Of a stretch of DNA of 16,264 bases, positions 6,403 through 14,839 are shown piece after piece. The translations under genes were made by a program, and so were the position numbers. Location of the stretch: positions 1 through 16,264 of the forward strand of contig JBJEVT010000020.1 in NCBI GenBank assembly GCA_051884615.1, read 5' to 3'. The stretch is from UBA1724 sp051884615. Lineage in GTDB: Bacteria > Verrucomicrobiota > Lentisphaeria > Oligosphaerales > Oligosphaeraceae. Below the pieces are notes generated by a model. That model made no database searches. It was not told the origin of the DNA and worked only from the letters and a program-made list of their open reading frames with translations. Position 1 is the first letter of the stretch. Each line of letters opens with the position of its first letter.

Positions 6403-8895
6403 CTACTCCTCGACTCTCTCGGTGTAGGGAGTGTTGGGGCGAAGCATGGTCTGGGAATCGGCCTGGAGCTGCTGGAAGAACTCCATGGCATGGAGATTCT
6501 GCTTCTCCGCCAGGAGGCGTTCCGACACCTTCGCCCGCTCGTCGCTCTGGCTGCCATCCTGGGCGGGCACCACCCGGTCGGCAACATAGAGCAGCTGATA
6601 GCCCACGGGGATCACCACGCTCTGGAAGCCCTGGCCCAGGGAGAAGGACTGCTCCGCGCGGCAGGGATTCAGGAGAACGCCGGGCTTGGTCACCTTCTCC
6701 AGCTCGGGAGCGCACTCCTGGAGGGAGATGTGCTTGGACTGCTCCACGGAGGAGATCACGGCGGTCCGGTTGACGATGTCGTCGAGGCTGAAGCTGGGCA
6801 GGGCGGAGAAGGCCAGCTCGCCGGCGGCCTGGGTCAAATCCCCGCCATTCTCCGCCAGGGCCTTCTCCAGACGCGCCTTCTCCTCGCTGGCACGGACCAG
6901 CGCCACTTCCATCCGCTTGGTCTCCAGGTAGCTCTGCTCCAGGATGCCATAGGCGTCGGCCTCGGTGGCGGGGTCGGTGAGATGGGGAGCCTCCACCGCC
7001 AGCAGGCCCAGGACATAGCAGTCGTCCAGGCCGAAGACGGCGTGGGAGACGGGGTTGGACATGCCCGTCTTGTAGAGGGCGGCGACCAGCTCGCTGTTGG
7101 AGGCGTCCAGCTGGGTGCGGGGATCCAGCTTCTCCACCACCTGGAACTTGGCCTCGGGAATCTTTTCCGCCATCTCCTGCATCAGAGCGGCGACCCCGCT
7201 CTCGGCGGCGGCATCCCCCTGCTTCTCCTGGGACTTCCACCAGGCATCGGAGAGGGCGGTGGCGAAGGCCTGGGCGGCTTCCTCCGCCAGCTTCCGGGCG
7301 GCCTGGGCGCGCAGATCCTCCTCCACGCGCTCCCGCACCTCGTCCAGGGTCTTGCCCTCGAACTCCACGGCGCGGGCGTTGAAGGCCGCCTCCACCGCGG
7401 CGGCATCGGGAGCGGAAACCGCGCCGGCGTAGGCGACAGGCGGGAAGGTCACCTGGGCGAAGCTGCGCATCTCGGGCACATAGAAACGCTGGACCAGGGC
7501 GAAATCCACCTTTTCCGCGGCGGCGGAGACGGCCTGCTGCTTCTGCGCCTGGGTGAGGGAGGAATTCTTCTCCATCTCCTCCTGGCAGGCCACCAGGGTG
7601 TCGTAGGGGGTCTTCACCTTCTCCTGGAAGAAGGCCAGCGCCCGCTCCCGGAGAATGGCGGCGGACACCACCCGGCGCAGGGCGTCCTGCTCCGCGCCCT
7701 CCAGGGCGGGCAGGGCCTCGGGCATCTGGGTGGGCTGCTGATCCACCACCATGGCCACGGCCACGAAGACATCCGTGGGAATCATGGAGGTGACGCCGCC
7801 GGGCTCTCCCACGTTGCGGATGGCATCCGCCAGACGGGGCTGGTTGCCCAGGCCCTGGATGGCGTTGCCCAGGGAGACCATGCCCGTGGACATCACCACG
7901 GCGCCCTGGCGCTCCGCCTGGGCGCGGAATCTCTCCACCCGGTCCTGGAGCTTCTCATCCTGCACAGGCACCTGGAACTCCCGGTAGAGCTCCAGAACCA
8001 GGGTCCGGGCGCGGGCGCGCACCCGCTCCTGGGTCAGGGCCTGGCGAATCTCCTCCTTGACCTCCGCCAGCTCCTTGCCCTGATAGACCGTGTTCTTGTT
8101 GGTCTCGTAGCGCTGGGCGATCTCCTCCTCGGAGGGCTGGGCCTGCTCGCCCATCTCCTGCGCCATCCGGTCGTAGCGCATCACCGCCACCAGGGCGTTC
8201 CGGGAATCGGGAAGACGAATCTCGCCGCGGCGCTCCTGGAAATACTTCTGGATCTCCTCCTCCGTGGGCTGGGCGTCCTGGGGCTGGATGGCCACCGTGG
8301 CGCACTGCAGGGTGTACCGGGCCAGCTGGGCGTCCACTTCCTCGCCGCTCACCGACACCTCGTCGCGAACCTGCTCCATGACCCGCTCCATCACGATGGT
8401 CTCCCGCACCACCTGGTCGAAGACCACGGGGATGATGCCCAGGACGGAGCCGCTGGTCTTCAGCAGCGCGTCGAAATTCTCCTTGGAGAAGACTCCCTTC
8501 TCATCCTGGACCAGGGGAATCTTCTGGATGTAGGCCTGCAGATCGGCGTCCGTGATCCCCTTGTCCAGCCCCTTCTCCTTTCCGTAGTGGAGGAGGCGCA
8601 TCCGGGAGAGGGTCTCCTGGAAGAGGGCCTCGCCCTGGCTGGAGAAGGTCTCCCCGAAGAACTGGGGATTCTGGAGCCACAGGGCCAGGGTGGTCTTCGC
8701 CATCTCCTTCTGCATCATCTCCACGCCCAGGGTCTTCCCGTACATCGTGCCGAAGTCCTTCAGGCGCTGCTGGCCCCCGCCCATGCTGCCAGGGGTCACG
8801 AAGATGACGAAGGTGGCGATGATGACGATCAGCAGGACGAAATAGGTCAGCTTCGCGTGCTTTTCAAAGTAGCGGTTGAAGTGGGAAATGAACAT
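6403..8895 (-). CDS. Membrane-anchored PpiD/SurA-N-like periplasmic chaperone, no parvulin domain recognised
   Basis: The chosen start (ATG 8893-8895) gives 830 residues beginning MFISHFNRYFEKHAKLTYFV, followed by one membrane helix (about 17-33), the layout of PpiD-type inner-membrane-anchored chaperones. Residues about 85-190 match the SurA-N/PpiD chaperone pattern: LSRMRLLHYGKEKGL, ITDADLQAYIQKIPLVQ, GVFSKENFDALLKTSG, then a helical segment with VRETIVMERV. The rest is highly charged, helical and Glu/Gln-rich (for example QPTEEEIQKYFQERRGEI at about 209-226). I could not find the parvulin signature (HILI..., GG-L-G-, F near its end), so I do not claim isomerase activity. It is longer than E. 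coli PpiD (623 residues). The reading frame stays open 80 codons further upstream, but that part overlaps rpe and looks non-native. The ribosome site is weak (AAGGAA about 18 bases away). It lies 76 bp after rpe and may share its transcript. Its likely role is folding of exported proteins. Confidence 0.7.
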   Translation of the reverse strand: MFISHFNRYFEKHAKLTYFVLLIVIIATFVIFVTPGSMGGGQQRLKDFGTMYGKTLGVEMMQKEMAKTTLALWLQNPQFFGETFSSQGEALFQETLSRMRLLHYGKEKGLDKGITDADLQAYIQKIPLVQDEKGVFSKENFDALLKTSGSVLGIIPVVFDQVVRETIVMERVMEQVRDEVSVSGEEVDAQLARYTLQCATVAIQPQDAQPTEEEIQKYFQERRGEIRLPDSRNALVAVMRYDRMAQEMGEQAQPSEEEIAQRYETNKNTVYQGKELAEVKEEIRQALTQERVRARARTLVLELYREFQVPVQDEKLQDRVERFRAQAERQGAVVMSTGMVSLGNAIQGLGNQPRLADAIRNVGEPGGVTSMIPTDVFVAVAMVVDQQPTQMPEALPALEGAEQDALRRVVSAAILRERALAFFQEKVKTPYDTLVACQEEMEKNSSLTQAQKQQAVSAAAEKVDFALVQRFYVPEMRSFAQVTFPPVAYAGAVSAPDAAAVEAAFNARAVEFEGKTLDEVRERVEEDLRAQAARKLAEEAAQAFATALSDAWWKSQEKQGDAAAESGVAALMQEMAEKIPEAKFQVVEKLDPRTQLDASNSELVAALYKTGMSNPVSHAVFGLDDCYVLGLLAVEAPHLTDPATEADAYGILEQSYLETKRMEVALVRASEEKARLEKALAENGGDLTQAAGELAFSALPSFSLDDIVNRTAVISSVEQSKHISLQECAPELEKVTKPGVLLNPCRAEQSFSLGQGFQSVVIPVGYQLLYVADRVVPAQDGSQSDERAKVSERLLAEKQNLHAMEFFQQLQADSQTMLRPNTPYTERVEE

Positions 8896-8971
8896 GTTGC
8901 TAGGGGGGATGGTTCCTTGTAGGGATCGAATGAAAAAGGGGGGGGAGGCGGCGGGGAGGGTCTCCGCGGAA

Positions 8972-9667
8972 TCAGCGCAGCGCCTCGATGGCGCGGCGGT
9001 AGTCCCCGTCCGGGCAGCGGAAGACGCTGGAGCCGGCCACCAGGACATCCGCTCCGGCCTCCCGGCACAGCGCCGCCGTGGCGGCGCCCACGCCGCCATC
9101 CACCTCCAGGCGGATGGGCTTGCCCAGGGCGTCAATGGCCTGCCGGAACTCCCGGATCTTGGGAAGCTGGTCCTCCCGGAAGGACTGCCCGCCGAAGCCG
9201 GGCTCCACCGTCATCACCAGCACCATCTCCACCTCCTCCAGATAGGGAAGGATGGCGGAGGCGGGGGTGCCGGGACGCAGGGAGATTCCCGCCGTGCATC
9301 CCAGGTCGTGGATGGCCTGGATGACCCGGGAGGGCTGGGAGACCGCCTCCACATGGAAGGTGATGTGGTCCGCTCCCGCCGCCTGGAAACGGGGCGCGTA
9401 GGCCAGGGGATCGGAAATCATCAGGTGGACGTCGAAGAGCATCTCCGAGAGGGGGCGCAACGCCTTCACCAGGTCCGCTCCGAAGGAGAGGTTGGGGACG
9501 AAATGGCCGTCCATGATGTCCAGATGGAGGGCCTCCGCCCCGCCCTTCTCCACGGCGGCCACCTCCGTGGCCAGGGTGTCATAGCGGGCGGCCAGCAGAG
9601 AGGGGGCGATCCAGGGACGTCCGAAGGGGAGTTGGTTCACCTTGCGGGAAGGACGATTGCCAGACAT
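8972..9667 (-). CDS. rpe: Ribulose-phosphate 3-epimerase
   Basis: The product interconverts ribulose 5-phosphate and xylulose 5-phosphate in the pentose phosphate pathway (cytoplasm). The 231-residue protein has the usual length for this TIM-barrel family. Conserved blocks are IAPSLLA (20-26), LHLDIMDGHFVPN (47-59), FDVHLMI (78-84), MTVEPGFGGQSF (152-163) and LEVDGGV (187-193). The expected metal ligands and acid-base residues are all present: His48, Asp50, His81 and Asp190. I chose the ATG at 9665-9667 because it gives a normal N-terminus; the open frame continues upstream but would run through the terminator at 9703-9739. The ribosome site is weak. The gene follows rpmB, with that terminator in between, and precedes the PpiD-like gene by 76 bp. 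Confidence 0.95.
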   Translation of the reverse strand: MSGNRPSRKVNQLPFGRPWIAPSLLAARYDTLATEVAAVEKGGAEALHLDIMDGHFVPNLSFGADLVKALRPLSEMLFDVHLMISDPLAYAPRFQAAGADHITFHVEAVSQPSRVIQAIHDLGCTAGISLRPGTPASAILPYLEEVEMVLVMTVEPGFGGQSFREDQLPKIREFRQAIDALGKPIRLEVDGGVGAATAALCREAGADVLVAGSSVFRCPDGDYRRAIEALR

Positions 9668-9702
9668 TTCTCGGAGGGAAAAGGGGAAAAGGGTGGGGAG
9701 GG

Positions 9703-9739
9703 AAACAAAAAGACGGCCCCGCGGAGGCGTGGCCGTCTT
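9703..9739 (-). terminator. Intrinsic terminator after rpmB
   Basis: AAGACGGCC (9710-9718) and GGCCGTCTT (9731-9739) form a perfect 9-bp stem with a 12-base loop. On the minus strand the stem is followed by the T-rich run TTTTTGTTT. This is the best terminator in the window. It lies 69 bp beyond the rpmB stop and only 36 bp before the rpe start, so rpe depends on read-through or on a very close promoter. Confidence 0.85.
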
Positions 9740-9807
9740 GACCGGAATGCTACAGGGTCCGATGGCCCTTGCTATCAAAGAAGGCGCAGGGGAAACCCCC
9801 GGGGAAA

Positions 9808-10035
9808 TCAGGGCTTCTCCACCTTGCCGGCGCGGATGCAGGCGGTGCAGACGGTGATGCGCTTCACGCCGCCGTTGACCAGGGCGCGCACGCTCTTCAG
9901 GTTGGGCTTGAACTCACGCTTGGTGTTCTTCACCACGTGCATGCCGATACCGCCCTTCTTCTTGGCCAGACCGCGCCGGGTGATATGACCGCCGCTGGTC
10001 TTGTGCTTGCCGCAGATCTCGCAGATTGCTCCCAT
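9808..10035 (-). CDS. rpmB: 50S ribosomal protein L28, zinc-binding form
   Basis: The 75-residue product MGAICEICGKHKTSGGHITR... carries the L28 signature: CEICGK, the Arg/Lys-rich stretch with HVVKNTKREFKPNL, and VNGGVKRITVCTACIRAGKV. Two CxxC pairs (Cys5/Cys8 and Cys63/Cys66) are intact, so this is the zinc-ribbon (C+) form of L28 rather than the Cys-less form. It is a structural protein of the large ribosomal subunit. The start is supported by GAGAGGAAG 6-8 bases upstream. It lies 53 bp downstream of tRNA-Lys, and a strong terminator follows, so tRNA-Lys and rpmB probably form one transcript. rpmG (L33), its frequent neighbour in other bacteria, is not next to it. Confidence 0.96.
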   Translation of the reverse strand: MGAICEICGKHKTSGGHITRRGLAKKKGGIGMHVVKNTKREFKPNLKSVRALVNGGVKRITVCTACIRAGKVEKP

Positions 10036-10088
10036 GATGTCTTCCTCTCGTTCGATGAATGGTACTGATATGGAAAAGAAACGGAAAA

Positions 10089-10164
10089 TGGTGGGACGGA
10101 CGGGATTCGAACCCGTGACCACTGCATTAAAAGTGCAATGCTCTACCGACTGAGCTACCGTCCC
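10089..10164 (-). tRNA. tRNA-Lys, anticodon UUU, with encoded CCA
   Basis: On the minus strand the 76-base gene starts GGGACGGTAGCTCAGTCGG and ends CCGTCCC-A-CCA. The 7-bp acceptor stem (GGGACGG/CCGTCCC) is perfect. The D-arm has AGCTCAGTCGGTAGAGC, the anticodon loop is CTTTTAA with anticodon TTT, and the T-arm contains GGTTCGAATCC. The 3' CCA is encoded. This tRNA is a natural substrate of MnmA, encoded elsewhere in the window. It is the first gene after the promoter at 10286-10314 and is followed by rpmB. Confidence 0.97.
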
Positions 10165-10285
10165 GGAACGTCGCCTTGTCCGCAGGGGAAGGGATGGACC
10201 TCCCCCGCGTCGCCCAGGGACAGGGAACCACGTTCTCCCGTGCCTGCCTGGTTCCAGGCGGGCGGGCTGGCGTGGAAAACTGCTT

Positions 10286-10314
10286 AATATACTCCCGTCG
10301 GAGAGATTTTTCCA
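10286..10314 (-). promoter_or_regulatory. Sigma-70-like promoter for tRNA-Lys and rpmB
   Basis: On the minus strand TGGAAA (10309-10314; 4 of 6 matches to TTGACA) and TATATT (10286-10291; 5 of 6 to TATAAT) are exactly 17 bp apart. The site is a small A/T-rich island in GC-rich sequence, 122-150 bp upstream of the tRNA. The predicted start near 10278 would give a leader of about 110 bases to be removed by tRNA 5' processing. The 238-bp gap between the RND stop and the tRNA otherwise shows no gene and no clear terminator. Confidence 0.6.
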
Positions 10315-10402
10315 GCCCCCCTCCCGTTTCCCCCAATGCTCTCCTCCCGTAGGGGAGTCCGGCTGGCGGCGCTCCCCCGGGAGGGCGGGGTCCGCGGGGC
10401 GG

Positions 10403-13400
10403 TCACTCCCGGGCCTTGGCGGGGGCGCCCCAGTGGAGGAGTCCTTTCCCCCATTCCCGGAGGCGTTGGAAGACCGCGTAGAGGGCCGGGGTGAAGACAA
10501 TGCCCACCAGGGTGGCCAGCAGCATGCCGGAGAAGGTGGTGACGCCGATGGCCTGGCGGGAGCCGGCGCCGGCGCCCCGGGCCAACACCAGGGGAAGGAC
10601 GCCGAAGAGGAAGCTCCAGGCGGTCATCAGCACGGCGCGGTAGCGCATGGAGGCCCCTTGGACGGCGGCCTCCGCAATGCCCAGCCCCCCTTCCCGCTCC
10701 TGCTTGGAGAACTCCACCATGAGAATGGCGTTCTTGGCGGTCAGGCCGATGAGCATCACCATGCCCAGCTGGGCGTAGATGCTCAAGGTGGAGCTGCCCC
10801 CCAGCCCCAGGGCCGCGCCCGCCGGGCTGCCGCAGAACCAGAGGCCCAGGAGGGCGCCGGTCATGGCGGTGGCCACGGTCAGCATCACGGGGATGGGGAT
10901 GGCCCAGCTTTCATACTGGGCCACCAGGAAGAGGTAGGCGAAGACCACGGCCAGGGCCATGAGGAATCCCAGCTGCCCCTGGTTGAGGCGTTCCTGGTAG
11001 CTCATGCCGGTCCATTCCACGATGTAGCCGTCGGGGAGGGGCATTTCCTCCACGATGTCCATGACGCGGCTGGAGCTGACCCCCGGGGCGCCGCCCACGT
11101 TGATTTCGGCGGCAAGCTTTTTGTTGAAGCGCATGAGCTGGTTGGCGCCCACGGTCCGCCGGATGGTGGCGAAAGCGGAGAGGGGGATTTCCTCGCCCCG
11201 GGCGTTGACCACGGGGAGGGAGCGGATGTTCTCCTCCGTCTGCCGGTCCTGGAGGCCTGCCTGGATCTTCACCTGGTAGTTGGAGCCGGCGAGGGTGAAG
11301 TCATTCACATAGATGGAGGCGAAATTGCCCTGGAGGGCCTGGAAGATGGCCTGGGCGTCCAGCCCCAGGATCTCCGCTTTCTCCCGGTCCACGTCCAGAT
11401 GGAGCTGGGGCGTGTCTGCATTGAAGGCGCTCACCGCATAGCCGATCTCCGGATTCTGCTGAAGTTCCAGGCAGAAGCGGCCCGCCAGGCGGGAAAGCTC
11501 GCCGGCGTCGGCGCCCTCCAGGCAGCATAGCTGGAAGGTGGCGCCGCCCGTGGCGCCCAGACCCATGATGGCCGGCGGCGTGAAGCAGCTGACCCTGGCC
11601 TCCGGCACCACGGATGCCCGCCGCTGAATCTCCCCGAGAATCGCCTCCAAAGAGGTCTCCGGGGTCTTTCGCTTGTCCCAATGGTCCAGCTGGACAATGC
11701 CCATGGCCACGTTCTCGCCGGCGGCGGAGATCATGGAGACGCCGGAGATCAGCATGACCGTGTCCACGCCGGGAATCTCCTGGACCGCCCCCAGGAACTT
11801 CTCCACGGCGGCGTTGGTGCGGGCCTGGGAGGCCCCCACCGGCAGCTCGATGTTGCACATGATGGTCTTCTTGTCCTCCTGGGGCAGGAAGGAGCCCGGG
11901 GTGCGTCCGTAGAGCCACCAGGCGAAGGCCACCATGCCGCCGAAGAGCACCAGGGTGACCAGCCCCCGGCGCACCAGCCCCCGCACCAGGGTCAGGTAGA
12001 TGCCCCGGCTCCGGTCCAGCAGCCAGTTGAAGGGACGGAAGACGAGGGGCGCCTTGCCTTTCCGGGGCGGCCGCAGAAGATAGGCGCAGATCACCGGGGA
12101 GAGGGTCATGGCCACGAAGGTGGAAAGGCACAGGGAGATGCACATGGTCACGGCGAACTGGACATAGATGTTCCCCACCATGCCGCCGTAGAAGGCCAGG
12201 GGCACGTAGCAGGCCACGGTGACCAGGGTGGTGGCGATGATGGCGCCGGTGATCTGCTCCATGGTCTTCAGGGCGGCCTCCCGGGGCGAGAGACCCTCCC
12301 GCTCCATGAGGCCCTGGCAGTTCTCCACCACCACGATGGCGTCGTCGCAGAGGGAGCCGATGACCAGGATCAGGCCGAACATGGTGAGGACGTTGATGCT
12401 GTATCCCGCCACCAGCATGAAGGGGAAGGTGCCCAGGAGGGCGATGGGGATGGCGATGGAGGGCACCAGAGTGGCGCGCACGTCCTGGAGGAAGGCCCAG
12501 GTGATGAAGACCACCAGGACAAGGGCGAGGATGATGGTGGTGAGGATCTCGGTCATGGAGACCTGGATGAACTCCGTGGGGTCGTATCCCGTCTGGCAGG
12601 TGACGCCGGCGGGCAGCCGCTTCTCCCATTTCTTCAGCTCCGCCTTCACGCCGGTCACGGTGGAGAGGGCATTGGCGTCCGGGGCGCGGTAGATGGCCAT
12701 GGGCACCACCTGGTCCCCCCGGAAGAGCGCCCGGGTGGAGTAGCTGACCTTGCCCAGCTCCACCTGGGCGATGTCCCGCAGGAAGACCAGGCTGCCATCC
12801 TCGTCCCGCCGGAGGACGATCTCCTGGAATTCCCGGGCGTTGACCAGCCGGCCCGCCACATTCAGCTTGCAGTTCACATACGGGTTGCTCTGCTCCGTGC
12901 CCACATAGCCCACGGCGGCCTGGAGATTCTGGGCCTGGATGGCGGCCAGCACATCCCCCACCGTCAGACGAAGTCCCGCCATGCGGAGGGGGTCCAGCCA
13001 GATGCGCAGGGAGTATTCCTCCTTGGAGATCACCTCCACGGAGGAGACGCCCTCCACGCGGGAGACGGCGTCCTTGATGTTGTTGTTCACATAGTTGTCC
13101 AGCTCGGAGATGGTCAGGGTGGTGCCGTCGGTGAGGAAGGCGAACATGGCCAGCAGGTCGCTGCCCCGTTCCTCCACGGTGACGCCGGTCTTGGTGACCT
13201 CGGAGGGGAGTTTGGCCTCCGCGCGCTTCACGGCGTTCTGGAGGTTGACCATGGCGATGTCGGGGTCGGTTCCGGTCTGGAAGGTGACGGTGCAGGTGTA
13301 GTCGCCGTCGTTGCTGCAGGAGGAGGAGAAATAGAGCAGGTCATCCACGCCGTTGATCTGGTCCTCCAGGGGGATGGCCACGCTCTGCATCACCACGTCG

Positions 13401-13564
13401 GCGCTGGCGCCGGTGTAGCTGGCGGTGACATAGAGCTGGGGCGGGGTGATCTCCGGATACTCGGCGACGGGGAGGCGGGTGAGACAGAGCAGGCCCGTCA
13501 GCACCAGCACCAGGCTGACCACCATGGCAAAGCGGGGCCGTTGGATGAAGAATCGGGAAAACAT
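10403..13564 (-). CDS. RND efflux permease, HAE1/AcrB family
   Basis: This is the proton-driven inner-membrane pump of a tripartite efflux system, probably exporting drugs or other amphiphiles; the substrates cannot be read from sequence. The 1053-residue length and layout are those of AcrB/MexB. The N-terminus MFSRFFIQRPRFAMVVSLVL is typical. Proton-relay residues are present: Asp407-Asp408 in LCDDAIVVVEN (TM4) and Lys944 in GLTAKNAILMVEF (TM10). The porter-domain motifs PEITPP, VNLQNAVKRAEAKLP, NADTPQLHLDVDREKA and TGMSYQERL are also visible. The start has a strong ribosome site (GGGAGGAAG, 13571-13579) and lies 3 bp after the fusion-protein stop, so the two are translationally close and one operon. 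No outer-membrane factor gene follows: the next minus-strand gene is tRNA-Lys. The second transmembrane half has a Gly/Ala-rich insertion (about 912-924). Confidence 0.97.
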   Translation of the reverse strand: MFSRFFIQRPRFAMVVSLVLVLTGLLCLTRLPVAEYPEITPPQLYVTASYTGASADVVMQSVAIPLEDQINGVDDLLYFSSSCSNDGDYTCTVTFQTGTDPDIAMVNLQNAVKRAEAKLPSEVTKTGVTVEERGSDLLAMFAFLTDGTTLTISELDNYVNNNIKDAVSRVEGVSSVEVISKEEYSLRIWLDPLRMAGLRLTVGDVLAAIQAQNLQAAVGYVGTEQSNPYVNCKLNVAGRLVNAREFQEIVLRRDEDGSLVFLRDIAQVELGKVSYSTRALFRGDQVVPMAIYRAPDANALSTVTGVKAELKKWEKRLPAGVTCQTGYDPTEFIQVSMTEILTTIILALVLVVFITWAFLQDVRATLVPSIAIPIALLGTFPFMLVAGYSINVLTMFGLILVIGSLCDDAIVVVENCQGLMEREGLSPREAALKTMEQITGAIIATTLVTVACYVPLAFYGGMVGNIYVQFAVTMCISLCLSTFVAMTLSPVICAYLLRPPRKGKAPLVFRPFNWLLDRSRGIYLTLVRGLVRRGLVTLVLFGGMVAFAWWLYGRTPGSFLPQEDKKTIMCNIELPVGASQARTNAAVEKFLGAVQEIPGVDTVMLISGVSMISAAGENVAMGIVQLDHWDKRKTPETSLEAILGEIQRRASVVPEARVSCFTPPAIMGLGATGGATFQLCCLEGADAGELSRLAGRFCLELQQNPEIGYAVSAFNADTPQLHLDVDREKAEILGLDAQAIFQALQGNFASIYVNDFTLAGSNYQVKIQAGLQDRQTEENIRSLPVVNARGEEIPLSAFATIRRTVGANQLMRFNKKLAAEINVGGAPGVSSSRVMDIVEEMPLPDGYIVEWTGMSYQERLNQGQLGFLMALAVVFAYLFLVAQYESWAIPIPVMLTVATAMTGALLGLWFCGSPAGAALGLGGSSTLSIYAQLGMVMLIGLTAKNAILMVEFSKQEREGGLGIAEAAVQGASMRYRAVLMTAWSFLFGVLPLVLARGAGAGSRQAIGVTTFSGMLLATLVGIVFTPALYAVFQRLREWGKGLLHWGAPAKARE

Positions 13565-13567
13565 GGG

Positions 13568-14755
13568 CTACTTCCTCCCCGCCGGCTGCACGGCGACGCC
13601 ATCCATGACCTTGTGGGTGCCGTCGGCCACCACGCTCTCCCCCGGGGAGACGCCCTTGAGAATCAGCTGCCACTCCCCCTCCGTGGTGCCGGGCTCCACC
13701 CGGCGGCGCTCCGCCTTCCCCTCCTGCCCCACGAGCCACACATAGGCCCCCTCCTGGTCATAGAGGAGCGCCGTCTGGGGAATGGCGGCCAGGCGGCGGC
13801 CTGTGGCGCAACCCAGACGCACCGTGACGGTGGTGTTGGGAATCAGGGTCAGGTCGGGATTGTCGAAGAGGGCGTAGAGCTGCACCGTGTCGGTGTTGCG
13901 GTTGGCCTGATAGTGGATCATCTCCCAGCGTCCCTCCAGGGGATAGGAGGAGCCGTCTGCCAGAACCAGGCGGCAGCTCCACTTGGCGTTCAGGGCGTCC
14001 ATGCCGCCGCCCAGCCCCAGGAAATCCTTGGCGCTCATGGAGAAACGGAGACGCAGGGGATCCGTCTGGAAGACCGTGGCCAAGAGGGTGTTGTCCGCGG
14101 ACACCACGTTGCCCCGGGTGACGGCGGTGGGGGAGATCCGGCCGGCGATGGGGGAGGTGATGACGCAATGGCGCAAATCCTCCTCCGCGAGAATCAACTG
14201 CGCCTCCGCCGCCAGCAGCTGGGCCGCCAGCGCCGCCTGGTCGCTCTCCGCATTCTCCAGCTCATCCAGGGTGGCCACCTCCTTTCCATGAAGGGTCTGG
14301 GTGCGGGACAGGGTCTTCTCCGAATAGGCCAGCTTCGCCTGGCACTCCTGCACCTGCGCCTGGCAACGCTTCACCGCCGCCTGATAGGGCACGTCGTCAA
14401 TCCGGTAGAGCACCTGCCCCTGGGAAACCTCCCCGCCCTCCTGAAAACACACCTCCAGCAACTCCCCGCCTACCCGGGGAACGATCTCCACGGTCTCGCG
14501 GGACAACAACTGCCCCGCCACGCGACGGGAGACGCGCTCCTCCCGCTCCTGAACCTCGCAGACCGGAACCTCCACCGAGGCCAGCCCGGGCCCCGCCCCC
14601 ATGTCCTGCCCGTAGACCCCATGGGACGACAGCATCAGGACAACTCCGCAAATCACCCCGAGGAACAACACGCCGCGACCCGAGACGTTCGCACCGGAAA
14701 AACCAATTCTCCTCCCGAGACGCCCCGGGAGCACATAAGGGGAAAAAACACGCAT
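13568..14755 (-). CDS. RND efflux membrane fusion protein (AcrA/MexA-like adaptor)
   Basis: This periplasmic adaptor links the RND permease to an outer-membrane channel. From the ATG at 14753-14755 it has 395 residues. A hydrophobic export segment GVLFLGVICGVVLMLSS (about 28-44) is followed by VYG-QD, a plausible signal-peptidase site, with no lipobox. The two lipoyl half-motifs flank an alpha-hairpin: RETVEIVPRVGGELLEV...VLYRIDD (86-121) and ITSPIAGRISPTAVTRGNVV (199-218), with the helical hairpin at about 124-195. The beta-barrel (about 232-310) and membrane-proximal domain (IPQTALLYDQEGAYVWLV, VVADGTHKVMDGVAVQP) follow. The start is uncertain: no good ribosome site precedes it, the n-region is long, and an in-frame ATG at 14849-14851 would add 32 residues but overlaps the operator-like repeat. 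It is the first gene of the efflux operon. Confidence 0.93.
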   Translation of the reverse strand: MRVFSPYVLPGRLGRRIGFSGANVSGRGVLFLGVICGVVLMLSSHGVYGQDMGAGPGLASVEVPVCEVQEREERVSRRVAGQLLSRETVEIVPRVGGELLEVCFQEGGEVSQGQVLYRIDDVPYQAAVKRCQAQVQECQAKLAYSEKTLSRTQTLHGKEVATLDELENAESDQAALAAQLLAAEAQLILAEEDLRHCVITSPIAGRISPTAVTRGNVVSADNTLLATVFQTDPLRLRFSMSAKDFLGLGGGMDALNAKWSCRLVLADGSSYPLEGRWEMIHYQANRNTDTVQLYALFDNPDLTLIPNTTVTVRLGCATGRRLAAIPQTALLYDQEGAYVWLVGQEGKAERRRVEPGTTEGEWQLILKGVSPGESVVADGTHKVMDGVAVQPAGRK

Positions 14756-14839
14756 GTCGATGGAATCCCAAATGAAATGCCTTGCCAAAAACAAGCGAAC
14801 CAAACCAAGAAAGAGAAGGCGGGACCGGGCGGCCCCGTC

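Noticed and set aside
3016..8922. A 1968-codon open frame on the plus strand
   Set aside because: It lies opposite the C25 protease and PpiD-like genes, has no recognisable domains, and is rich in Gly, His, Leu and Gln as expected from reading GC-rich codons backwards. The minus-strand proteins have clear family motifs.
8896..9135. Longer start for the PpiD-like gene
   Set aside because: The 80 extra residues overlap rpe in another frame and are Arg/Ser/Ala-rich. The ATG at 8893-8895 leads directly into the membrane anchor.
9668..9778. Longer start for rpe upstream of 9667
   Set aside because: The added residues would be encoded through the terminator hairpin and do not resemble the family N-terminus.
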